The position numbers and the translations under genes are program-made. Below the pieces are notes generated by a model. The model saw nothing but the letters and a program-made list of their open reading frames with translations. It was not told where the DNA came from and ran no database searches. DNA of 5,947 nucleotides from Patescibacteria group bacterium (GTDB lineage: Bacteria; Patescibacteriota; JACMRA01): contig JAOZKL010000050.1 of assembly GCA_029935375.1 (NCBI GenBank), positions 1 to 5,947 on the forward strand. Reading direction: 5' to 3'. Shown piece after piece: positions 1-5,102 of this stretch (position 1 is the first letter of the stretch; every line of letters begins with the position of its first letter).

Positions 1-448
1 AGTCTATTTTATCACCTCCCCTCTCATCTTTTATAATTTTTGTAATAACTTTATACTCCACTTTTTCCTCTTTAACCGCTTCCTTGGTTTTTATTTGATT
101 TATTTCACTTGCTAGTGTTTTGTACAAATTAGTTCGTTTTTGTTGTACTTTTTTAAGTTTTTCTAAAAATTCCGCATCAGTAGCTAAGTAATCTACGTTA
201 TTTTTACTTTTATTTACCACCTTACATTTACTCTTATGATTCTTAATTTTGTTTTTCTTAGTCCATTTTTGCTCAAATTTTGCTAACTCTTTGTTTGTAG
301 CCTCTTTTTTCAACTTCTTTTTTCTTTTCACGTCTACACTTTCGCCCATAGCATGCCAATTTTTGACATTATATGTTTTTCTTACATTGACTGATAAGCC
401 CTTTCGTGGGTTGATATTTATAAGATCAAATTTTTTGGATGTAGTCAT
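1..448 (-). CDS. Lysine-rich protein of unknown function, partial (C-terminus beyond left edge)
   Basis: I do not recognise this protein. Reading the minus strand from the ATG at 448-446, the frame stays open for 149 codons to the window edge. An in-frame TAA four codons upstream makes this ATG the first usable start. By hand count 36 of 149 residues are Lys (about 24%), with a polybasic tract KRKKKLKK at residues 41-48. The N-terminal 35 residues look the most ordered (NVRKTYNVKNWHAMGE, residues 21-36). From about residue 50 the chain is charged and probably helical, with Lys/Glu/Leu spacing around residues 92-130. There is no signal peptide or membrane segment. The basic charge suggests nucleic-acid or ribosome contact, but that is only inference. 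It is divergent from gatB, has a promoter candidate at 492-520 and a GGAGGG about 17 bases before the start. The opposite-strand frame across 249-503 is Phe/Leu/Ser-rich, as expected for the complement of Lys codons. I am moderately sure it is a real gene. Confidence 0.62.
   Translation of the reverse strand, partial: MTTSKKFDLININPRKGLSVNVRKTYNVKNWHAMGESVDVKRKKKLKKEATNKELAKFEQKWTKKNKIKNHKSKCKVVNKSKNNVDYLATDAEFLEKLKKVQQKRTNLYKTLASEINQIKTKEAVKEEKVEYKVITKIIKDERGGDKID
11..19 (-). promoter_or_regulatory. Strong Shine-Dalgarno-like motif GGAGGTGAT near left edge
   Basis: The minus strand reads GGAGGTGAT here, a nine-base match to the complement of the usual 16S rRNA 3' end. It lies inside the lysine-rich reading frame, where it encodes part of RGGD. 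At least 14 bases separate its GGAGG core from any start codon beyond the edge, so if it serves a following gene the spacing is long. It may also be a chance product of coding sequence. Confidence 0.25.
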
Positions 449-465
449 ATTTATTTCTTACAGAA

Positions 466-471
466 CCCTCC
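466..471 (-). promoter_or_regulatory. Distant Shine-Dalgarno-like GGAGGG for the lysine-rich gene
   Basis: GGAGGG on the minus strand lies 17 bases before the ATG at 448, farther than the usual 5-9. No nearer in-frame start exists, because a TAA codon falls between them. It is the only purine-rich ribosome-binding-like motif next to any start in this window, so it is noted although its function is doubtful. Confidence 0.3.
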
Positions 472-491
472 ACCGAATCTTTCTATATATT

Positions 492-520
492 AGTATACTC
501 TAGATTTTTAGTTTATGCAA
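492..520 (-). promoter_or_regulatory. Candidate promoter of the lysine-rich gene
   Basis: On the minus strand TTGCAT (520-515) is followed after 17 bases by TATACT (497-492). The -10 box matches 5 of 6 consensus bases and the -35 matches only its first three. Transcription would start near 485, giving a leader of about 36 bases that contains GGAGGG. The -10 box overlaps the 8-bp palindrome AGTATACT (492-499). Confidence 0.45.
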
Positions 521-598
521 ACACTTTTTTAGGTTTTTTTATTTCATCCAATTTTTTGTTGAGCAGATCTCTATTATGATTTTTCCACCTTGACTATT

Positions 599-628
599 TT
601 GCATTTTTAAGTCTGACTAGCTTATAAC
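599..628 (+). promoter_or_regulatory. Candidate gatB promoter with very short leader
   Basis: TATAAC (623-628, 5 of 6 consensus bases) lies 11 bases before the gatB ATG. A weak -35, TTGCAT (599-604), is 18 bases upstream. A better -35-like hexamer, TTGACT at 590-595, is 27 bases away and cannot pair with it. The predicted transcript starts only about 4-5 bases before the ATG. Confidence 0.45.
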
Positions 629-639
629 TTATTTATTAT

Positions 640-2112
640 ATGAAATATAGACTTGTCTGTGGTATAGAGGTTCATGTTCAACTAAATACAAAAACTAAGC
701 TTTTTTGTAGTTGTGTTAACGAATATACACCAGATGACCCAAACAAAAATATTTGTGAGTTTTGCACGGGACAGCCAGGTTCTCTTCCATTGTTAAATGC
801 AGAATGTGTAAGAAAAGCTATCAAGCTAGGGGTGTCATTAGGATCTACAATACCAGAAAAGACTAGATGGGATCGTAAGAATTATTTTTATCCAGACTTG
901 CCTACTGGTTATCAGATTAGCCAGTTCGACAATCCTGTAGTGGAAGGTGGTAATATTGATTTCTATATAGAAAATAAAGACACTGGGGAATTTAGCAAAT
1001 CTAATGTAGAAATTACAAGAGCTCATCTAGAAGCAGATGCTGCAAAGCTAATCCATGCTGGAGGTAAGACTATGGTTGATTTTAACCGTTGTGCAGCCCC
1101 TCTTATTGAAATTGTTACAGAACCTTGTATACATGAGATTTCTCAAGCAATGGCATTTGTAAATGAACTTCAACTATTAGTCAGAAGGCTTGGTATTTCT
1201 GATGCTGATATGGATAAAGGTCAGATGAGGTTTGATTGTAACATCTCTCTTCAAAATGCAGAACAGCAAAAAAATGATGAGTTGCCACCATATCGTGTTG
1301 AAGTAAAAAACATAAACTCTATCCGATCTATGGGCAGAGCTATGGAATTTGAAATCATAAGACAGGAGAAGATGCTCAATGATGGTAATATACCAAAGCA
1401 AGAGACTCGTGGCTGGAAAGATGATGAGAATGTTTCTGTTTCTCAGCGAAGCAAGGAAGATGCTATGGATTATCGTTATTTTCCAGAGCCAGATTTACAA
1501 ATATTAGAAATATCTCGTGATGAGATCCCTAGTATTGAAGACTTGGTAGAATTGCCAAGTGTACAACGTGAGAGATATCTCAAGATTGGAATACCTCATC
1601 AGACAACAAATACTTTTGTAACACAGTCGAGAGCTGGCAAGGTTCTTGACTCTGTCATCGATATAGCAGATGCTGGAGATGAATATTCAGATAACATTGT
1701 GATAACAGCTGCAAATATTATCGCCGTTAATCTGATTGCAATATCCATAAAAGATGAAAAAAGTATAGAAAGTCTTATGAATCCAAGCAATATTATTGAT
1801 TTGGCCAAATTGTTTGATTCCAAAAAGATAAGTAACAGTGGTCTAAAAAAAGCAATAGATTTTCTAATTACTAATCCTGACCTAGAGGCTAGGGAGATTG
1901 TTGCAACTAAAGGTTTGATGCAGGTCAATGATGATACTGTTCTTGGTGCTTTTGTAGATTTAGCTATTCAGAATAATCCTGCTCCAGTAGAAGAATACAA
2001 GTCTGGCAAGGTTCAAGTCATAGGATTTTTAATAGGTCAATGTATGAAAGAGTCTAATGGAAAAGGTAATCCGCAGAAATTTGGTGAGATATTGAAGAAA
2101 AAGATGATGTAA
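640..2112 (+). CDS. gatB: Asp-tRNA(Asn)/Glu-tRNA(Gln) amidotransferase subunit B
   Basis: GatB is the kinase and tRNA-binding subunit of cytoplasmic GatCAB. It activates the side chain of misacylated Glu-tRNA(Gln) or Asp-tRNA(Asn) with ATP, and the activated group is amidated with ammonia from GatA. The 490-residue length is normal. Visible family marks are GIEVHVQLNTKTKLF (residues 8-22) with the E10/H12 pair, four Cys (23, 25, 39, 42) fitting the zinc site, YFYPDLPTGYQISQ (82-95), HLEADAAK (129-136), APLIEIVTEP (153-162), VEVKNINSIR (220-229) and SKEDAMDYRYFPEPDL (271-286). The C-terminal tail domain carries SGKVQVIGFLIGQCMK and GKGNP (455-478). The usual HLEEDAGK is altered to HLEADAAK, though the first Glu remains. 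The start has no Shine-Dalgarno and lies 11 bases after a -10 box. Neither gatA nor gatC is adjacent. Downstream, 100 bases lead to the next gene. The identification is secure. Confidence 0.97.
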   Translation: MKYRLVCGIEVHVQLNTKTKLFCSCVNEYTPDDPNKNICEFCTGQPGSLPLLNAECVRKAIKLGVSLGSTIPEKTRWDRKNYFYPDLPTGYQISQFDNPVVEGGNIDFYIENKDTGEFSKSNVEITRAHLEADAAKLIHAGGKTMVDFNRCAAPLIEIVTEPCIHEISQAMAFVNELQLLVRRLGISDADMDKGQMRFDCNISLQNAEQQKNDELPPYRVEVKNINSIRSMGRAMEFEIIRQEKMLNDGNIPKQETRGWKDDENVSVSQRSKEDAMDYRYFPEPDLQILEISRDEIPSIEDLVELPSVQRERYLKIGIPHQTTNTFVTQSRAGKVLDSVIDIADAGDEYSDNIVITAANIIAVNLIAISIKDEKSIESLMNPSNIIDLAKLFDSKKISNSGLKKAIDFLITNPDLEAREIVATKGLMQVNDDTVLGAFVDLAIQNNPAPVEEYKSGKVQVIGFLIGQCMKESNGKGNPQKFGEILKKKMM

Positions 2113-2125
2113 GCCTTTGCAATCT

Positions 2126-2154
2126 TTGACAAAAGTTGATTTTTCTGTTTTAAT
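2126..2154 (+). promoter_or_regulatory. Extended -10 promoter for the GlmU-like gene
   Basis: A perfect -35 TTGACA (2126-2131), a 17-base spacer and TTTAAT (2149-2154) preceded by TG at 2146-2147 form a convincing extended -10 promoter. It begins 14 bases after the gatB stop. Transcription should start around 2161, leaving a leader of about 50 bases, so the gene need not depend on gatB transcription. Confidence 0.65.
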
Positions 2155-2166
2155 ACAATTTATTAT

Positions 2167-2186
2167 ACTTGTTATTACAAGTTTTT
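2167..2186 (+). other. Short stem-loop followed by T-run in the GlmU-like gene leader
   Basis: ACTTGT (2167-2172) and ACAAGT (2177-2182) pair perfectly around a TATT loop, and five T follow from 2182. Only two of six pairs are G-C. It could be a weak gatB terminator, but it lies after the likely transcription start near 2161, so it would form at the 5' end of the downstream mRNA. Its role is unresolved. Confidence 0.35.
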
Positions 2187-2212
2187 GAATTTTTGAATTA
2201 AACATTTTATAT

Positions 2213-3433
2213 ATGAAAGCTCTTATTTTAGCTGCGGGCAATGGCACTCGCATGTATCCTATTTCCCTCACTACGCCAAAATTAATGACTCCTATTTTAA
2301 ATAAGACAATTTTGGAGAGGCAGGTTGAAGTTGTAAAAGATTTTGTTAACGAAGTTATCGTTGTTATTAGCGATCCGGAGATAAATATAATGGCAAAAAG
2401 TATTATAGATTTTGTAGAAAAAACAGATCTTGGTATAAAAATAGTATTTGCTATACAAAAAGAAGTTAATGGCACTGGCGGAGCTCTTTTTGCAGCTAAA
2501 GATCATATAGATGCAGGGGAGAAATTTTTATGTCTCAATGGAGATGATTTGTATCATTATGATGATATTGAGAATATGGTGGCCAGTGGTTTTGCAGTAT
2601 TAGGAACTGTTGTAAAAAATCCTAGCCAATATGGAATATTTGAAGCTGATAGTAACGATAATTTAATAAAAATTATAGAAAAACCTCAGCAATACGTTGG
2701 TAATCTAGCAAATACAGGTGCTTATTTATTAGATTCAACAGCTTTTGACCTATTTGATGATATTGAGATCTCTCCAAGAGGGGAGTATGAGATAACTGAT
2801 ATTTTGACGTTATTTGCAGAGCGTTTTCCTATGAAAGTTATAGAAACTAACAATTGGTCTTCCGTCGGAACTCCATGGGATATGTTATCTGTTCAGGAAA
2901 AATTAGTAAAGTTGGGACTACAAAAATTTGATAAAATTGACGGTGATATAGAAAAAGGTGTTGTAATAGATGGTAGGGTGAGCTTGGGTAAGGGTTCTGT
3001 TATAAAATCTGGTACTCGTATAGAGGGAGATGTGGTAATCGGAGAGAACACAATTATCGGCCCAAGCGCGTACATTCGTGGAACTACAACAATAGGGAGT
3101 GATTGTAAAATTGGTAATTTTGTAGAAATCAAAAATAGTATTGTAATGGATGCTACCAAGATACCACACCTTAGTTATCTCGCTGATGGTGTGGTTGGTA
3201 AGAATGTTAACTTTGGCTGTGGCAGTAAAGTTGCCAATCTTCGTCACGATGGAGAGACTGTAAAAACTATGGTAAAAGGTAAGCTGATGGATACAGGTCG
3301 TAGAAAATTTTCTACAGTGATAGGGGATAATGTAAAGCTAGGAGTAGATACATTAATATATCCAGGAAGGAAGATTTGGCCAAATAAAACAACAAGACCT
3401 GGTCAGATTGTAACAGAAGATATAATAGAGTAG
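2213..3433 (+). CDS. GlmU-like bifunctional sugar-1-phosphate nucleotidyltransferase/acetyltransferase, archaeal type
   Basis: This 406-residue enzyme joins an N-terminal nucleotidyltransferase to a C-terminal left-handed beta-helix. It is expected to make a nucleotide sugar, probably UDP-GlcNAc or dTDP-sugar-like, for cell-envelope glycans. The N-terminal domain shows the nucleotide loop LAAGNGTRMYPIS (6-18) with PK at 22-23, the metal-binding GDD (110-112), EKP (156-158), and NTGAYLLD (167-174), ending with VGTPWDML (218-225). Hexapeptide repeats run from about 248 to 310 (for example VVIGENTIIGPSAYI, 274-288). HLSY at 319-322 matches the GlmU acetyltransferase catalytic-His region. The segment ANLRHDGETVK, then KGKLMDTGRRKFSTVIGD (355-372), resembles Sulfolobus ST0452-type enzymes more than E. 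coli GlmU, as I recall them. The start has no Shine-Dalgarno, and the promoter at 2126-2154 and a 50-base leader precede it. The exact sugar and acetyl acceptor cannot be read from sequence. The 22-base gap to the next gene suggests co-transcription. Confidence 0.88.
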   Translation: MKALILAAGNGTRMYPISLTTPKLMTPILNKTILERQVEVVKDFVNEVIVVISDPEINIMAKSIIDFVEKTDLGIKIVFAIQKEVNGTGGALFAAKDHIDAGEKFLCLNGDDLYHYDDIENMVASGFAVLGTVVKNPSQYGIFEADSNDNLIKIIEKPQQYVGNLANTGAYLLDSTAFDLFDDIEISPRGEYEITDILTLFAERFPMKVIETNNWSSVGTPWDMLSVQEKLVKLGLQKFDKIDGDIEKGVVIDGRVSLGKGSVIKSGTRIEGDVVIGENTIIGPSAYIRGTTTIGSDCKIGNFVEIKNSIVMDATKIPHLSYLADGVVGKNVNFGCGSKVANLRHDGETVKTMVKGKLMDTGRRKFSTVIGDNVKLGVDTLIYPGRKIWPNKTTRPGQIVTEDIIE

Positions 3434-3457
3434 ATTGTAATATTAATATATTGTAAT
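3434..3457 (+). repeat. Direct repeat ATTGTAAT x2 across the DUF45 start
   Basis: ATTGTAAT occurs at 3434-3441 and again at 3450-3457, a 16-base period filling the gap between the GlmU-like gene and the metallopeptidase. The second copy includes the first two bases of the start codon. No Shine-Dalgarno is present. The repeat is short and AT-rich and may be chance. Confidence 0.35.
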
Positions 3458-4133
3458 GCATGTTGAAATAGACAGATTGGTACGAAGCAGGCGTAGAAGT
3501 TTATCAATAGAGATAACAACTGATGGGCAGTTGATTGCCAGAGCTCCTATGTATATGAGTATGTCAAAAATCCAAAAATTTATTGATAGAAAAAGTGGTT
3601 GGATAAACGAAAAGCTGGCAGAAAGGCAAAATAAAAATAGCGAAATCACAAAAAAAGATTTTATAGATGGGGATTTATTTTTCTACTTAGGAAGCTATCA
3701 TAAATTGCAAATTGTTGATATGCAGAGAGAGCCTTTATTGTTTGATGGTAATATATTTACTCTAAAAAAATCTAAGCAACAAAACGCAGAAAATATTTTT
3801 GTAAAATGGTATAAAAACCAAGCAAGAACTGTTTTCCAGGATAGGGCAAAGTATTATGCAGAAAAATATGGTTTTAATTTTGAAAAAGTAAAATTGAGCA
3901 GTGCAGACAAGAGATTTGGATCTTGTTCGTCCAAAGGCAATCTTAACTTTGTATGGAGATTAGTAATGGCGCCTATTTCAGTAGTTGATTATATCATCGT
4001 GCATGAACTTTGCCATCTCAAACAAATGAATCACAGTAAAAAATTCTGGGATTTGGTTTCTAGTATTTTACCTGATTATAAGGATCAAGAAAAGTGGCTA
4101 AAGCAGAACTCTCATATTTTACGAGTTAATTAA
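3456..4133 (+). CDS. YgjP/DUF45-family zinc metallopeptidase
   Basis: The 225-residue product matches the YgjP-like (DUF45, SprT/WLM-related) metallopeptidases. The zinc site is HELCH at residues 183-187 in VDYIIVHELCHLKQ, with the expected third ligand His193 in MNHSKKFW (191-198). The family signature before it, usually RWGSCS..G, appears as KRFGSCSSKGNLNFVWRL (152-169), with Phe in place of the common Trp. The N-terminal half (1-110) is the family's beta-rich part, with RSRRRSLSIEI at 10-20 and an RAP motif at 29-31. There is no signal peptide or membrane helix, so it should be cytoplasmic. Physiological substrates of this family are largely unknown, and I assign none here. It starts 22 bases after the GlmU-like gene with no Shine-Dalgarno and no separate promoter that I can see, so it is probably the last gene of that transcript. 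It converges on ssb. Confidence 0.9.
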   Translation: MHVEIDRLVRSRRRSLSIEITTDGQLIARAPMYMSMSKIQKFIDRKSGWINEKLAERQNKNSEITKKDFIDGDLFFYLGSYHKLQIVDMQREPLLFDGNIFTLKKSKQQNAENIFVKWYKNQARTVFQDRAKYYAEKYGFNFEKVKLSSADKRFGSCSSKGNLNFVWRLVMAPISVVDYIIVHELCHLKQMNHSKKFWDLVSSILPDYKDQEKWLKQNSHILRVN

Positions 4134-4150
4134 GATTATATTTAGACGCC

Positions 4151-4172
4151 AAAAAAGAGCCTTCGAGGCTCT
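4151..4172 (-). terminator. Intrinsic terminator of the ssb operon, possibly bidirectional
   Basis: AGAGCCT (4156-4162) and AGGCTCT (4166-4172) form a 7-bp stem with a TCG loop. On the minus strand the stem is followed directly by a run of T (complement of A 4151-4155), which fits an intrinsic terminator about 27 bases after the ssb stop. On the plus strand the tail is ATTCCATTTTT, weaker but possibly enough to stop transcripts from the metallopeptidase gene, which ends 22 bases before the stem. Confidence 0.85.
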
Positions 4173-4198
4173 ATTCCATTTTTATAAATATAAGAATA

Positions 4199-4666
4199 CT
4201 AGAATGGCATTTGCACATTCAACTCGTCTACATTTATTTCTGGAAGGCTTGTCTCTTTCACGTCATCTCCGCCCGCCTGTGGTTTATCATTGCTAGAAGT
4301 TGATTGTTTCTGAGGTCCTGCACTTGCATTTTCAGCTTTTAAAACTTCTGATTCTGATTTTGAACTAAGGATTTCAATTTCTGTAGCTGTAATATCTGTA
4401 GCATATCCTTTTGTTCCATCTGGTTTGTCCCATGATCTATTTTGTAGTCTACCAACTACACATACACGGACCCCCTTGGTTGTGTAAGATTCCATTATCT
4501 CTGCTGTCCTTTCCCATGCAGTGCAATTAAAAAACTGCGCTTGTCTGACTCCATCTTTTTTACCATCATCTACTGCAATGCTAAAACTTCCAACTTTTTT
4601 TCCTGATTGTGTTGTACGGATTTCTATATCCTTTGTCAACCTGCCTATCATAATTACTTTATTCAT
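4199..4666 (-). CDS. ssb: Single-stranded DNA-binding protein
   Basis: SSB coats single-stranded DNA in replication, recombination and repair and recruits partner proteins through its C-terminal tip. The 155-residue protein begins with the typical OB-fold: MNKVIMIGRLTKDIEIRTT (1-19), FSIAVDD (28-34), QFFNCTAWERTAEIMESY (44-61), KGVRVCVVGRLQNRSW (64-79) and a final strand YATDITATEIEIL (88-100). Aromatic residues F46, W51 and W79 are at expected DNA-stacking places. Residues about 101-140 form a Ser/Lys/Gln-rich flexible linker, and the end is VDELNVQMPF, keeping the terminal Pro-Phe but with few acidic residues in the last six. It follows the membrane-protein gene by 8 bases on the same strand and so should share its promoter. 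The start lacks a Shine-Dalgarno. It is not beside rpsF or rpsR, its common bacterial neighbours. The terminator at 4151-4172 ends the unit. Confidence 0.96.
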   Translation of the reverse strand: MNKVIMIGRLTKDIEIRTTQSGKKVGSFSIAVDDGKKDGVRQAQFFNCTAWERTAEIMESYTTKGVRVCVVGRLQNRSWDKPDGTKGYATDITATEIEILSSKSESEVLKAENASAGPQKQSTSSNDKPQAGGDDVKETSLPEINVDELNVQMPF

Positions 4667-4674
4667 AAAATATT

Positions 4675-4971
4675 TTATTCGTTTAAATTTTCAACTGTAA
4701 CAATCTCACTCGAATCCTTGTCTTCTTCCACTTCTTCATCAATTCTTTCAAATCTGTTATTTCCAAAGAATACAAAAAATAAAAATAATACATATCCAAG
4801 TATCTCATATATTAACCAAAATAATAATAAAATTCCAGTTAATTCGAACCAGCTAGCTTCTAATTTGTCAGAGGTTAGATTGTATATAGCAAAAAAGACA
4901 ACTGTAATAATCAGTGAGACCAATTTTGCGATGATTCCTTCAAGTCCTCCAAAGTATTTTTTTCGAGTCAT
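4675..4971 (-). CDS. Small two-helix membrane protein of unknown function
   Basis: I do not recognise the family. The 98-residue product has two strongly hydrophobic segments, about residues 12-31 (IAKLVSLIITVVFFAIYNL) and 43-69 (TGILLLFWLIYEILGYV onward), joined by a short loop (32-42). Basic residues at 3-5 (RKK) and at 73 and 76 suggest both ends face the cytoplasm. The C-terminal tail (74-98) is acidic, including DEEVEEDKD at 78-86. There is no cleavable signal peptide. The coding call is supported by the alternation of hydrophobic helices and charged tail, the 8-base spacing to ssb on the same strand, and a -10 box 11 bases before the ATG. Overlapping plus-strand frame 4607-4999 has no comparable features. 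A function cannot be inferred; the pairing with ssb may only reflect compact gene packing. Confidence 0.82.
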   Translation of the reverse strand: MTRKKYFGGLEGIIAKLVSLIITVVFFAIYNLTSDKLEASWFELTGILLLFWLIYEILGYVLFLFFVFFGNNRFERIDEEVEEDKDSSEIVTVENLNE

Positions 4972-4973
4972 AG

Positions 4974-4992
4974 TTACTATTAATTATAGTAA
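4974..4992. promoter_or_regulatory. 19-bp dyad over the ssb-operon promoter, operator candidate
   Basis: TTACTAT (4974-4980) and ATAGTAA (4986-4992) are perfect 7-bp inverted arms separated by TAATT. The dyad ends two bases before the ATG of the membrane-protein gene and overlaps the -10 box TATAAT (4988-4983, minus strand) and the predicted transcription start. Such placement is typical of a repressor operator, though an AT-only dyad (apart from one G/C pair per arm) can arise by chance. Confidence 0.4.
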
Positions 4993-5015
4993 ACATTAGT
5001 TGTGTATTTTGTCAA
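4983..5015 (-). promoter_or_regulatory. Candidate promoter of the membrane protein-ssb operon
   Basis: On the minus strand a perfect TATAAT (4988-4983) lies 11 bases before the ATG, implying a leader of roughly 4-5 bases. A perfect TTGACA (5015-5010) is upstream, but its 21-base spacer is too long for standard pairing. The alternative -10 TTTACT (4993-4988) gives a 16-base spacer but a poorer box. A promoter here is likely; which -10 is used is uncertain. Confidence 0.55.
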
Positions 5016-5066
5016 ATGTTTTCTTATCACTCTTTAATTATTTTTAGATATTGATTTAGTAAGTAC

Positions 5067-5095
5067 TTGACAAAAACCGTTTTTATACTCATATT
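5067..5095 (+). promoter_or_regulatory. Candidate gyrA promoter, leaderless or nearly so
   Basis: A perfect TTGACA (5067-5072) is followed after 17 bases by CATATT (5090-5095, 4 of 6 consensus bases). Only 7 bases remain before the gyrA ATG at 5103, so transcription would start at or next to the A of the start codon. TATACT at 5084-5089 is a better hexamer but would leave an 11-base spacer. Confidence 0.5.
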
Positions 5096-5102
5096 TTTAT
5101 AT

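Larger units (their letters stand above)
449..639. other. Divergent intergenic region
   Basis: These 191 bases separate the divergent lysine-rich gene and gatB. They are very T-rich on the plus strand, with several runs of six or seven T. Apart from the two promoter candidates I see no stable hairpin, RNA gene, long repeat or convincing small reading frame. Confidence 0.7.

Noticed and set aside
249..503. Plus-strand 84-residue Phe/Leu/Ser-rich reading frame
   Set aside because: It is antisense to the lysine-rich frame, whose AAA codons read as Phe on the other strand. It has no ribosome-binding site, and the minus-strand frame is longer and has a promoter.
511..522. Inverted repeat GTTT-ATGC-AAAC near the lysine-rich gene -35 box
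   Set aside because: The arms are only four bases long in a very AT-rich region, which is expected by chance.
590..595. TTGACT as the gatB -35 box
   Set aside because: It lies 27 bases from TATAAC, and no acceptable -10 box occurs 16-18 bases after it.
2029..2475. Minus-strand 148-residue reading frame across the gatB/GlmU-like junction
   Set aside because: It is antisense to two confidently identified genes and to a strong promoter, and has no recognisable domain.
4607..4999. Plus-strand 130-residue reading frame
   Set aside because: It overlaps the start of ssb and the whole membrane-protein gene. Its composition (Ser, Asn, Ile, Thr without order) looks like a shadow of the minus-strand genes.
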